Part shown: in pieces, positions 26,738 through 34,970 of the stretch
Numbering within the stretch: position 1 is the first letter of the stretch
How the letters are laid out: every line of letters starts with the position of its first letter
Assembly (NCBI GenBank): GCA_001013295.1
Contig: LAZY01000036.1
Coordinates: 1-64,000 of the forward strand
From: Chryseobacterium indologenes
GTDB lineage: Bacteria > Bacteroidota > Bacteroidia > Flavobacteriales > Weeksellaceae
Direction: 5' to 3'
DNA: 64,000 nucleotides
Notes under the pieces: model-generated
Told to the model about the DNA's origin: nothing
What the model saw: only the letters and a program-made list of their open reading frames with translations
Databases searched by the model: none
Translations under genes and position numbers: made by a program

Positions 26738-28822
26738 ATGAAAAAAACGATATATAGCCTGTTCTTTCTTTATGGAACCTTCGTGTTTTCTCAGGAAGCA
26801 AAAACAGATACTGCAGAAGTTTCAACAACAAAAGAGATCCAGGAAGTTATTTTGAAGTCTCAACGTAAAAAACAATTTGCAGATAAAGCTGTTTATACCT
26901 TTGATAAAGAAGCATTGGAAAAAGCCCGTTATGCAAAAGATCTGTTGAAAACCCTACCGGAATTGCAACTTGACCCGGTTGGCAATACGATTAAGAGTAC
27001 AAAAGGAGGTACTGTACTTTTCCTGATCAATGGGATTGAAGCTACAGATCTGCAGATCCGGAGTGTAGCTCCCAATGAAGTCGTTAAAGTGGAATATTAT
27101 GATATTCCGCCGGTAAGATGGGCAACCAGGGCAGATACAGTGGTCAATATCCTGACAAGATCTACTGAAACGGGATATGTATTTGGGACAGAGGTTTTTT
27201 CTGCCTTGAATACGGGATTTGTAAACGGTTCAGCCTATGCCAATTATACGAAAGGAAAAAATGACTTCGGGTTGGAATACTCCATCAACCTAAGAAATTA
27301 CAATGACAGAAGGGTCAACAGTATCTATGATTATAAACTAGGAGGGAAGCATTATCGTTCAGATGAAAACAGAAAAGATCATTTCGGGTATACTTACCAG
27401 AATATAGTATTACGGTATACCAGGCAGGTTCCTGACAAGTATGCTTTCCAGGCAAAACTGAATATGGATATTTTCAGCAGATTCTCAAGAGGAGTAGGGG
27501 AAAGTATTTTTTCAGAAGATGCTTCGGGTGAGGCACATTCGATGTTTAAAAATAACGGTTCAAATTATGTCATTCCTAAACTGGATCTTTATTATTCGAA
27601 AAAAATCGGTGAAAAAGATGAATTGAGTATCAACGTGGTGGGGTCTCATTATACGACTAATACATCGGAAACCGCGAAGGAATGGATTACAGCTTCAGGG
27701 CTTTCCGTTTATGATAATGACATGGTTCTGAAAGCAAAGCAGACCAGTATTGTTGGAGAACTTGCCCATACCCATGATTTCAAGGCACGAAAACTTTCAT
27801 CCGGATATAGAATCTCAAGGTCTTCCATTTCCAATGATCTGAATAATCTTGCCGGATATTCTCAATACAGTGTCAATTACCTGGAACAGTATTTTTATAC
27901 AGAGTTTTCCGGAAAGATAGATCAGTTCAGTTACCGTCTTGGAGCTGGACTTACCAATATTCATAATAAAAGTGCTGAAACTACTTTTGATGAATGGACT
28001 TTTACTCCAAAGGTCGTTTTAGGCTATCAGCTGAAGAATAATCAGACCCTTCGTTTTACAGGAAGTTATACTCCGGTTAGTCCGCAAAGTAATGCCCTGA
28101 GCAGTAATGTGGTGCAGCTGGCTCCCAATATTGTACAGCGGGGAAATCCTTTTCTGGCATCCCAACAGGTATTTTCCAATAATCTGACGTATTCTTTCAA
28201 TAATAAATATTTTGATTTTAATGCAGGTCTTTTTTATCGATACACAGATCGGGTGATCAATCAGTATTATGTTCAGGATGATGTTTTGGGAGGGTATGCA
28301 CTGACTTATGAGAATGGGAAAAGTGGTCAGAAGTATGGGTTGCAGCTGACGGGTTCTTATAAACCTTTTGGAAATAGCTTATTGGTTATAAAGACTGTGA
28401 TTACTCCTACTTCCGAAACCATCAGAACAAGTAAGGGAGCTGTGATTAAAAATAATTATTTAGGCAATTATTTTGTACTGTCTTCAGAATATAAAAAATT
28501 CTCTGTACAATATGATTTTAATATTCCTACCTATAGCCTCAGTGGAGCATTTCTCAATACCAATGAAAATGAACACGATATTTTTGTAAACTATAAGCAT
28601 AAAAACTGGACATTTTATACAGGAATGTACTGGATCGGGATGCCTTCCGAATATAAAACAAAGAGTTTACCGGAAAGTTTGGTCGATTATAGAGTTCATA
28701 CCCAGATCATGAACAATAAATCGATGTTTGTCCTGGGGCTCAGTTATGATTTCTCAAAAGGGAAAAAGACAGAGATCCAGAGAAAGCTTAATAATGTGAC
28801 AGCGCCGGCAGCTACTTTTTAA
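26738..28822 (+). CDS. TonB-dependent-receptor-like outer-membrane protein
   Basis: A 694-residue protein with a signal peptide (1-19, ending VFSQ). A plug-like domain follows (about 40-140: LLKTLPELQLDPVG, VLFLINGIEA, VEYYDIPP, TVVNILTRS), then a large beta-barrel ending in SYDFSKGKKTE-type strands. The usual N-terminal carboxypeptidase-regulatory domain is missing, and a clear TonB box is not visible. The substrate is unknown and no SusD partner is adjacent. The frame extends to a TTG at 26708, but the ATG at 26738 starts the signal peptide. A strong terminator follows. Confidence 0.82.
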   Translation: MKKTIYSLFFLYGTFVFSQEAKTDTAEVSTTKEIQEVILKSQRKKQFADKAVYTFDKEALEKARYAKDLLKTLPELQLDPVGNTIKSTKGGTVLFLINGIEATDLQIRSVAPNEVVKVEYYDIPPVRWATRADTVVNILTRSTETGYVFGTEVFSALNTGFVNGSAYANYTKGKNDFGLEYSINLRNYNDRRVNSIYDYKLGGKHYRSDENRKDHFGYTYQNIVLRYTRQVPDKYAFQAKLNMDIFSRFSRGVGESIFSEDASGEAHSMFKNNGSNYVIPKLDLYYSKKIGEKDELSINVVGSHYTTNTSETAKEWITASGLSVYDNDMVLKAKQTSIVGELAHTHDFKARKLSSGYRISRSSISNDLNNLAGYSQYSVNYLEQYFYTEFSGKIDQFSYRLGAGLTNIHNKSAETTFDEWTFTPKVVLGYQLKNNQTLRFTGSYTPVSPQSNALSSNVVQLAPNIVQRGNPFLASQQVFSNNLTYSFNNKYFDFNAGLFYRYTDRVINQYYVQDDVLGGYALTYENGKSGQKYGLQLTGSYKPFGNSLLVIKTVITPTSETIRTSKGAVIKNNYLGNYFVLSSEYKKFSVQYDFNIPTYSLSGAFLNTNENEHDIFVNYKHKNWTFYTGMYWIGMPSEYKTKSLPESLVDYRVHTQIMNNKSMFVLGLSYDFSKGKKTEIQRKLNNVTAPAATF

Positions 28823-28864
28823 GTGTGATGGCTTTCCTCTTCGCATCTTCTGCTTTCTTATCAA

Positions 28865-28900
28865 AAAAAATCCCGTTCAAGTTATTGAACGGGATTTTTT
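28865..28900. terminator. Strong bidirectional terminator
   Basis: A perfect stem, AAAAAATCCCGTTCAA (28865-28880) against TTGAACGGGATTTTTT (28885-28900) with loop GTTA, lies between the converging genes ending at 28822 and 28904. Confidence 0.88.
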
Positions 28901-28903
28901 ATA

Positions 28904-29902
28904 TTACTTCTTAATGAATTTTGTATTCTGCTTCGTTTCAGTATCTTTTCCATTGACTTCAATGAAATAAGAAGCTGGTGGAAGATCTGAGATCTGAATG
29001 TTTCCTGATTTTATATCTGAAGTTTTGATCAGTTTCCCATCAAGACTATAGATTTTCGCTGTGGAGTAGTTTTCTATATCTCCTTTAAAGCCTATAAAAT
29101 CCTGGGCAGGATTAGGATAAATTGCCAGATTTTGCTTTTTTGCTACTTTACTGACTGATAAAAATGTTTCACTTAAAGCCTGTGCACTTGATGTAGACTG
29201 ATTGATTCCCAATAAAGGAACACTGATGTTTCCGCTTGTAGAACTTAATAATGCGTATCGATGAGTAGCATCGTAATAAGCGTATGCCGTATTGGTGACT
29301 GATCCTATTGCATTAGAGTAAGTAATATCAAAAGATGAATATAAATTAAAGTTCTGGGTATATTTTACTCTGAGAACATTGTTGTATGTCTGATTACCTA
29401 TAATCAGTGTTCCGTAAGCGTCTGCCTGGGTAGACAGTGTTCCGCTGAACAATCCATTGGCAACAGAAGAAGAGAACGTTCCTTTAGCATTATCGTTTTG
29501 AGCAGGTCCGTAAGTTGTCGGATAATAATTATAGGTACCATTATCTACACTGAAGTTTAAAGTAGCCTGCGGGTTTATAATTCCTGTGATTTCCAGTTTA
29601 GTAGTAGAGGCTTTGTAATAAATAGTGTTTGTCCCGTCTACCATTTTAATGTTCGACCCCGGAAAGGTTGTTATTTCAGAGGAGGTAGGTGCGGAATAGG
29701 TAGTTTGTGAAGCGGCTCCCTGTGTAAGGCTTCCGTTTGAAAATGTGACATTGGCTCCTGTGGCAGAGTTGTTTACTGTTCCTGTTATTGTGTTGTAGTT
29801 GACGATATCACCTACAATAGGATCATGCGTTGCTTTGGTAAGCGTGATCTGTGCTGAAAACATTGCAGAAGTTCCCAGCAAAAAAAGTATAGATTTTTTC
29901 AT
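28904..29902 (-). CDS. Secreted protein with type IX secretion C-terminal signal
   Basis: A 332-residue exported protein. A signal peptide (1-17, ending FSAQ) is followed by a serine/threonine/asparagine-rich beta region (about 20-245) and a Por secretion domain in the last 75 residues. That domain has LAIYPNPAQDF, the AKIYSLDGKLIK strand and a lysine-rich end. Such proteins cross the outer membrane by the T9SS and are anchored or released. The cargo function is not recognisable. The frame also permits a TTG at 29908; the ATG at 29902 starts the signal peptide. Confidence 0.85.
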   Translation of the reverse strand: MKKSILFLLGTSAMFSAQITLTKATHDPIVGDIVNYNTITGTVNNSATGANVTFSNGSLTQGAASQTTYSAPTSSEITTFPGSNIKMVDGTNTIYYKASTTKLEITGIINPQATLNFSVDNGTYNYYPTTYGPAQNDNAKGTFSSSVANGLFSGTLSTQADAYGTLIIGNQTYNNVLRVKYTQNFNLYSSFDITYSNAIGSVTNTAYAYYDATHRYALLSSTSGNISVPLLGINQSTSSAQALSETFLSVSKVAKKQNLAIYPNPAQDFIGFKGDIENYSTAKIYSLDGKLIKTSDIKSGNIQISDLPPASYFIEVNGKDTETKQNTKFIKK

Positions 29903-29981
29903 AGTCAATTTTTTGTTAAAGTTAAATAAAAACGGAATTCGATTTTCATTTATGATATTTTTAATTGAATTTTTAAATAAA

Positions 29982-30010
29982 ACAGCCGCCTGATCGGATC
30001 TGGCGGCTGT
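29982..30010 (-). terminator. Terminator of ribB
   Basis: ACAGCCGCC (29982-29990) pairs with GGCGGCTGT (30002-30010). On the minus strand it follows the ribB stop by 24 bases and runs into a T-rich tract. Confidence 0.75.
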
Positions 30011-30033
30011 TCTGTGCGTTAAATAGTTAAGGT

Positions 30034-30681
30034 TTAGTTGCTAAGGATCATTTTACGGTAAGCGTGAATGTCTTCAATGGTAACAACGCTCATTCCTTTT
30101 TTAGTTGCAAAATCTACGATTTCCGGAAGTCTTGCCATGGAACCATCCTCATTGGTCAGTTCACAAAGTACAGCATCATCCCCCAGATTGGCCATTTTGA
30201 CAAGATCTACACTGCCTTCCGTATGGCCACGTCTTTCGAAGACGCCTCCTTTTTTAGCAATCAGAGGAAAAACATGTCCCGGACTTGCAATATGCTCTGC
30301 CTGGGCATCTGCTGCTACAGCGGTTCTGATCGTTGTTACTCTGTCTTTTGCTGAAACACCGGATTCTACACCTTCTTTGGCTTCTATAGAAATGGTAAAT
30401 GCAGTTTGATTTTTTGAGTTGTTGTTTTCCACCATCGGACGAAGGTTGAGGTGCTGGCTTTTTTCTTCAGAAATGCAAAGACAGACAATGCCGCTGCATT
30501 CTCGGATCAAAAGGGCCATATCCTGTTCTGTAATAGTGGAAGCGGGATAGATGATGTCGCCTTCGTTTTCACGGTTTTCATCATCTACTAAAAGAATTCC
30601 TTTTCCTTTTTGTAATGTAAGAAGTGCTTTTTCTACACGTTCTCTGGAGGTAGCTCCGAATTGTTCTAATAATTTTTCCAT
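30034..30681 (-). CDS. ribB: 3,4-dihydroxy-2-butanone 4-phosphate synthase
   Basis: RibB converts ribulose 5-phosphate to the four-carbon unit used in lumazine and riboflavin synthesis. The 215-residue protein has the acidic active-site loop VDDENRENEGD (about 37-47), plus GHVFPL (near 135) and the RRGHTEGSVDL motif (near 150-160). It is the stand-alone enzyme without a GTP cyclohydrolase II fusion. An FMN riboswitch lies upstream, so transcription or translation should fall when FMN is abundant. No other rib gene is in the window. Confidence 0.93.
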   Translation of the reverse strand: MEKLLEQFGATSRERVEKALLTLQKGKGILLVDDENRENEGDIIYPASTITEQDMALLIRECSGIVCLCISEEKSQHLNLRPMVENNNSKNQTAFTISIEAKEGVESGVSAKDRVTTIRTAVAADAQAEHIASPGHVFPLIAKKGGVFERRGHTEGSVDLVKMANLGDDAVLCELTNEDGSMARLPEIVDFATKKGMSVVTIEDIHAYRKMILSN

Positions 30682-30773
30682 GTTATTTTACTTTTAAAAG
30701 TTAAAATAGTCTTCGGTACATGGAAATGAAATACGACACAATAAGAATCCATAAGGAATCTTACTGATCATCT

Positions 30774-30897
30774 CATTTTCTTCTCCCATCCAGACTTTAA
30801 CTGTCGGTTCCGGAATTTCACCAGATCAGTCCCTTCGTATGAAAGGAGTCGCGGACTGTAACCGCCGGTAGGGAATTGCACCCTGCCCCGAAGAAAA
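30774..30897 (-). promoter_or_regulatory. FMN riboswitch (RFN element) upstream of ribB
   Basis: Read on the minus strand, the region holds the conserved RFN blocks in order: CTTCGGGGCAGGGTGCAATT near the 5' end, ACCGGCGGT, AGTCCGCGA, a variable arm, GACTGATCTGGTGAAATTCC and CCGACAGTTAAAGTCTGGAT. They fold into the known multi-branched aptamer that binds FMN. It lies 93 bases upstream of the ribB start. Confidence 0.93.
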
Positions 30898-31158
30898 CTT
30901 ATACTAAGTTTTGCTGTATGTTGTAATTTAAAATTTTTATTTCATTGAATCGTATTTAACGCACAGGCGGCTAATTTCGGGAAGTTTTTTGAAATGGGAA
31001 AATGCTTTTGATAGGATTTATCAATAGTAGGGCATTTGTATCAATGAAAATTTCACTTTTACAGAATGAAATCCGGCTTTGATAGAGATTTTTTGCTTTT
31101 TTTGTCTGGAATATTAAACAGGGCTTTATTTTATTTAATATTCCGGCTTTGTCTGGGT
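30898..31158. other. Intergenic gap between the riboswitch and the DUF2200 gene
   Basis: About 260 AT-rich bases hold no convincing gene. The part nearest 30900 must include the promoter for the riboswitch-ribB transcript, but I could not identify a clean TAnnTTTG box. Confidence 0.5.
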
Positions 31159-31509
31159 TTATTTCCTTAATATTTTTTCCATCTGCTTTCCCTTGGCCAG
31201 CTCGTCGATCAATTTATCCAGATAGCGGATGTTCCGCATCAGTTCATCTTCAATGTCTTCTATCTGATACCCACAGATAACCCCTTTTATTAAGGTTGCA
31301 TTGGGATGGAGTGCCGGAGCCTGATCAAAAAAAGTTTTAAAATCATTTCTCTGATCCAGCTGTTTCTGCAGTCCCTTTTCGTTATAACCTGTCAGCCAGC
31401 AAATGATTTTGTTCACCTCTGACTGGGTACGTCCTTTCTTTTCTGCTTTCTGAACATAATGTGGATAAACACTGGCAAAGGCTGTGGTAAATATTTTTGT
31501 GTTCTGCAT
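31159..31509 (-). CDS. DUF2200 domain protein
   Basis: A 116-residue soluble protein. MQNTKIFTTAFASVYPHYVQKAEKKGR at its start and the EVNKIICWLTGY and GVICGYQIEDIEDELMRNIRYLD segments match the DUF2200 family (lengths about 115 residues). The function is unknown. It lies 12 bases after the alpha/beta hydrolase on the same strand, so the two are probably co-transcribed. Confidence 0.85.
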   Translation of the reverse strand: MQNTKIFTTAFASVYPHYVQKAEKKGRTQSEVNKIICWLTGYNEKGLQKQLDQRNDFKTFFDQAPALHPNATLIKGVICGYQIEDIEDELMRNIRYLDKLIDELAKGKQMEKILRK

Positions 31510-31521
31510 AAATACTTTTAT

Positions 31522-32301
31522 TTAAGCCAATTTCTCAAGAACTTCATCCAAAATTCTGTTGAACTCCTCCGGTCTTTCAAGCATTGGATAGTGACCAACA
31601 TCGCTGATGGTTACATAATCATAATCTTTCAGGTATTGACGGTTGTTTTCCTTATACGTAGGAGAAGCGTCGGAATTGATGGCAATAACAGGAATATGAA
31701 CCTGTTCTGCTATTTTTCTGAAATCTGTTCTGTATAGAGGTCTGAGAAGATTAATTGCGGTTTCCGGTTCGTTTTGGAGAAACTCATGTTGAATTCTATT
31801 CTTTACTTCAGCAGGTGTCATTTCTACAAAAAGGAATTGAGGAAGAAAGTTTTCTACAGCGTTTTTAAAATCACTTTGGTATTGTGTAAACATGACTTCT
31901 TCAGCCTGAGCTTCTGTAAAAGATTCACTAAGGTTCTTTAAGGTGTCTACCAATACAATGGCTTTTACTTTTGGTATTTTTAAAGCGGCTTCAAGCACAT
32001 AAGCCCCGGACATAGAATGCCCCACAAGTATAATTTCTGAAGTCTCAATATCATCAGCTACAACTTTTATATCGTCTGCATAAAGCTCACTGGTCCAGTT
32101 TTTTCGGGTCGTATCAGATTTTCCATGTCCGGCAAGATCCAGTGAAACAACATGAAAGCGATCTTCAAGATGTTTTTCCTGATCGATCCACCACTCTGTA
32201 TTTCCAAGCCATCCGTGGATTAGCATAAGCGCTGTGTGCCCATTTCCGGATTCTTTATAATGAATTTTCTGACCGTCTGATGATATTGCGTATTTTTCCA
32301 T
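31522..32301 (-). CDS. Alpha/beta hydrolase
   Basis: A 259-residue cytoplasmic hydrolase of the classical fold. The oxyanion region is LIHGWLGNTEWW, the nucleophile S96 is in GHSMSG, and the histidine is in DVGHYPMLERPEEF near the C-terminus (about 237). The substrate is unknown; the family includes esterases, haloperoxidase-like proteins and C-C hydrolases. It precedes the DUF2200 gene by 12 bases. Confidence 0.87.
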   Translation of the reverse strand: MEKYAISSDGQKIHYKESGNGHTALMLIHGWLGNTEWWIDQEKHLEDRFHVVSLDLAGHGKSDTTRKNWTSELYADDIKVVADDIETSEIILVGHSMSGAYVLEAALKIPKVKAIVLVDTLKNLSESFTEAQAEEVMFTQYQSDFKNAVENFLPQFLFVEMTPAEVKNRIQHEFLQNEPETAINLLRPLYRTDFRKIAEQVHIPVIAINSDASPTYKENNRQYLKDYDYVTISDVGHYPMLERPEEFNRILDEVLEKLA

Positions 32302-32467
32302 CTGAAATTGTTTATCTTGGTTAATGCCTGTATTTTTAATAATTTAAAATTACGAAAAGCCCGCTAAAGATTGCTTATTAAATTCTATTTACAATAAAAT
32401 TGAGGACTATATATTTTAAAATAATCTATTCTCTCTGGTTTTAAAAATGGTATGTATTCATAAAAAA

Positions 32468-32649
32468 AATCTGCGAAATCAGCTTCATCTGCGAGAAGAT
32501 TTTAATCGCCACGAATGCACTAATTAATTCTTAGTGTACAGGTTCTTTGAAGTGGTAAAAAAAGAAGAGTCTTTTCTAAATTTAATAAGATATAATTTGC
32601 ATAGATCTTAGAATGTGCGAATTTTTTCTTTTATTCGTGCATCCGTGGC
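32468..32649. repeat. Dispersed GCCACGAAT repeat with terminal inverted arms
   Basis: GCCACGAATGCACTAAT at 32508-32524 and the complement of GCCACGGATGCACGAAT at 32633-32649 form 17-base arms with two mismatches, about 110 bases apart. The flank ATCTGCGAGAA at about 32488 is shared with the repeat at 10456-10532 (in the opposite orientation). It occupies most of the 32302-32667 gap. Confidence 0.65.
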
Positions 32650-32667
32650 AAAAAAATAAGATGCGAT

Positions 32668-33450
32668 TTATTTTTCAGTAACGGTTACGTCTTTCAGTTC
32701 AAAAGGAATTTTTCTGACCGACTTTTCATTTTCAATCATGAATTCCACATTGATCTGATCCCTTTCGGAAGGTGACATATTTTGTTTTAATTTGACCAGT
32801 TTGTAGATCATGCCTGTCTTTTTATCTCTTAATATCAGATTGTTATACCCTGGAAGTGGGTTGTCATTGATGAAGTAGATGAGTTTCTGTTGATTGCTGT
32901 CTTTATAAGCGTACATAATGTCATAGCTTTTGAAGTCAGGGTTCTGATAATCTTTGTCATTATCTGATTTGTATCGGAATTTAGGGAAAACCTTATTGAA
33001 TGCTGTAGAATCGATCACACTGAAATAAAGATCAGGATTTTTGTCTGTAATCGCTTTATCCACAAGATTAACATTTCTTTTTATATTTTTGAGTTTTCCC
33101 AGATTAAAATAGGAACCTTTCTCTTCTGACGGAGTAAAATATTTCATGACCCCTTTTATAGTCAGTGTTTTGAATTTTTTCTCAGGAATGGAGTAGTGTA
33201 CTGTTTTTGATCTGCCGTTATTGTAGCCATAATTCAAAAAATTATCTTTATTCTCTTTTAACACATTCTTTTTGTTGTCGGTAACAGTTAGAGTATCCAG
33301 GCTAATCAGGTCAAATTTACTCGTAGGTTTATCCATTTCTAATTCCAATTCAATAAAGTCATCGTATTGAGAGGCGTGGGACAGTTTTATATTTTCCTGT
33401 GAAAAACATTGGATGTAAAGGAATGTAAAGATGAAAATATATTTTTTCAT
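32668..33450 (-). CDS. Exported protein of unknown function
   Basis: A 260-residue protein with a signal peptide (about 1-18, MKKYIFIFTFLYIQCFSQ). The mature part is beta-rich, with no recognised motif. The frame is open up to 33513, but only the ATG at 33450 gives a proper signal peptide, so I chose it. The DnaA-box-rich gap lies immediately upstream. Confidence 0.7.
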   Translation of the reverse strand: MKKYIFIFTFLYIQCFSQENIKLSHASQYDDFIELELEMDKPTSKFDLISLDTLTVTDNKKNVLKENKDNFLNYGYNNGRSKTVHYSIPEKKFKTLTIKGVMKYFTPSEEKGSYFNLGKLKNIKRNVNLVDKAITDKNPDLYFSVIDSTAFNKVFPKFRYKSDNDKDYQNPDFKSYDIMYAYKDSNQQKLIYFINDNPLPGYNNLILRDKKTGMIYKLVKLKQNMSPSERDQINVEFMIENEKSVRKIPFELKDVTVTEK

Positions 33451-33645
33451 TATTTCTAGATTGGTATTTTGGAGAAGGAAAATTACGAAAAATGTGTTGG
33501 CTAGAAAGATCAAATTGATGATAGTTTCCCGGATATTTGTTTTTTATTTGAATGTAAGATTTTTCTTTTCTCTTTCCTCTTTCCTTTCAGAATACTTCCG
33601 CTGGTGATAGACAAAATACAGGTGCTAAAAATCCATTATAAAAAG

Positions 33646-33819
33646 TTATCCACATTCTTTTTATCCACATTTCTATTTATCTGTGGAAAATTAATGTGGA
33701 AAGTTATTTTTATGTAAAAAATTGAATATTAATATTTTAAATGTATATTTTGATTCTTTCAAAAAAGTTATCCATATTTTATTCAGAAGTTTAAATCCTG
33801 TTTAGAAAACTTATCCACA
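33646..33819. other. Cluster of DnaA boxes, candidate replication-initiation or DnaA-binding site
   Basis: Three perfect TTATCCACA boxes lie at 33646-33654, 33661-33669 and 33811-33819. A one-mismatch box (TTATCCATA) is at 33768-33776. Degenerate reverse-strand boxes are at 33682-33690 (TGTGGAAAA) and 33695-33703 (TGTGGAAAG). The intervening sequence (about 33704-33765) is extremely AT-rich, like a DNA unwinding element. The 473-base gap holds no gene. Genes to the right are all on the minus strand, the wrong way for a fork leaving an origin here, so it may be an accessory DnaA-binding site. Confidence 0.5.
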
Positions 33820-33860
33820 ATTTTTATGGAAACATTATGGAAGGCTTATTTATTAAAGAT

Positions 33861-33890
33861 CCGCGGCCTCTCCGAAAGGAGAGGCCGCGG
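33861..33890 (-). terminator. GC-rich terminator hairpin
   Basis: Perfect 13-base arms CCGCGGCCTCTCC (33861-33873) and GGAGAGGCCGCGG (33878-33890) close a GAAA loop, 34 bases after the stop of the minus-strand metalloprotease-like gene. The T-tract is weak. Confidence 0.7.
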
Positions 33891-33923
33891 TTGAAAATTT
33901 TCGTTTACGGGAAATACTATAAA

Positions 33924-34943
33924 TTACGGCAGATTGTTGATGTATTTTTCATAACCACTTTTTTCCAAAACTTCCTGTGCAGAAACTTGGTAGACTTCTT
34001 TCCATGAATCAGGTCCGTTTTTCTCTACATACTTTTCGATTATTCTGAAGCCCAGCCAGTAATTTAGCGACTTGGGGGCATTTGGAAATAATTTGAACTT
34101 CTCATTCCGGAGTAAAGGATTTTTCCCCGAAGTATCCGGAAAGTAAGGCTTCAGTTTTGTGAAAAGTTCTTTTTCATTTTTGAGGTACCAGTCCCAGTTC
34201 TCCTTTGTCATGTTTTCCACTGCTTCATATTTCTGCATTTTGTGATCAAAAAATACATAAGTAAAGTAACAGGCAAAACCTTCATCAATGCTTTGGCCAA
34301 GAGCTGTTGCTCCATCAGAATCAGCGTTTCTGAAGTGCTCATACACCATATGATTGAGTTCATGGGGGAGTCCCTTTTCAAGAGAATAGAGAATGTCAAC
34401 TCCTTTATTATTAAGTTCTAGTGCAAACTGTTCAGCATTACAGCCACCAAATGAAATCCCGGTCATTGGGGTAAAAATCAGACTTATTTTGGCTTTAGGC
34501 TGATAAGGGACCAGCTTATTGAATTGTGTCAACGTTTTCTTAAACAGTTTTTGGGTATCAATGCTCAAAAGAATATTGGCCCTGTCTTCAAACTCCCGTT
34601 TATTTTTTTCATACAGAGATTTATTCCAGGCGATCATGCCTTTCGGGTTGTTGAAGAGATGGGCATTTTCATCACCAAAGATCATTGCGTAGCAGCTGTC
34701 CCATAGTTTTTTATGAGGCAGATAAACTTTTTTAACGATTCTGGCAGAGTCATACTGTTGGTTTTTATGGGCAAGTAACTGGTGTTTGAACAGGTTTTTG
34801 ATCACTATATTCTGAACTTTTACACTGTCAGGAACCGCTTCCAATCTGTTATAATCAAATTTTTTATCCGCAAAGTTTGAAGGTGTTCTTGTAGAACAGG
34901 AAAAGACAATCAATACAGATAAAAACGGAATAATTTTTTTCAT
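33924..34943 (-). CDS. Lipoprotein with zinc-metalloprotease motif (DUF2268-like)
   Basis: A 339-residue predicted lipoprotein (signal LIVFSC, lipid-modified cysteine 16). The zinc site is HELNH at 194-198, with a probable third ligand E221 in DEGFACY, the gluzincin pattern of DUF2268-type predicted proteases. Substrate and role are unknown; it should sit on an envelope membrane. It lies 27 bases after the neighbouring 352-residue gene on the same strand, so the two are likely one transcript ending at the hairpin at 33861. Confidence 0.8.
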   Translation of the reverse strand: MKKIIPFLSVLIVFSCSTRTPSNFADKKFDYNRLEAVPDSVKVQNIVIKNLFKHQLLAHKNQQYDSARIVKKVYLPHKKLWDSCYAMIFGDENAHLFNNPKGMIAWNKSLYEKNKREFEDRANILLSIDTQKLFKKTLTQFNKLVPYQPKAKISLIFTPMTGISFGGCNAEQFALELNNKGVDILYSLEKGLPHELNHMVYEHFRNADSDGATALGQSIDEGFACYFTYVFFDHKMQKYEAVENMTKENWDWYLKNEKELFTKLKPYFPDTSGKNPLLRNEKFKLFPNAPKSLNYWLGFRIIEKYVEKNGPDSWKEVYQVSAQEVLEKSGYEKYINNLP

Positions 34944-34970
34944 TAAATAGTTTTTGAATTTATACCAAAA

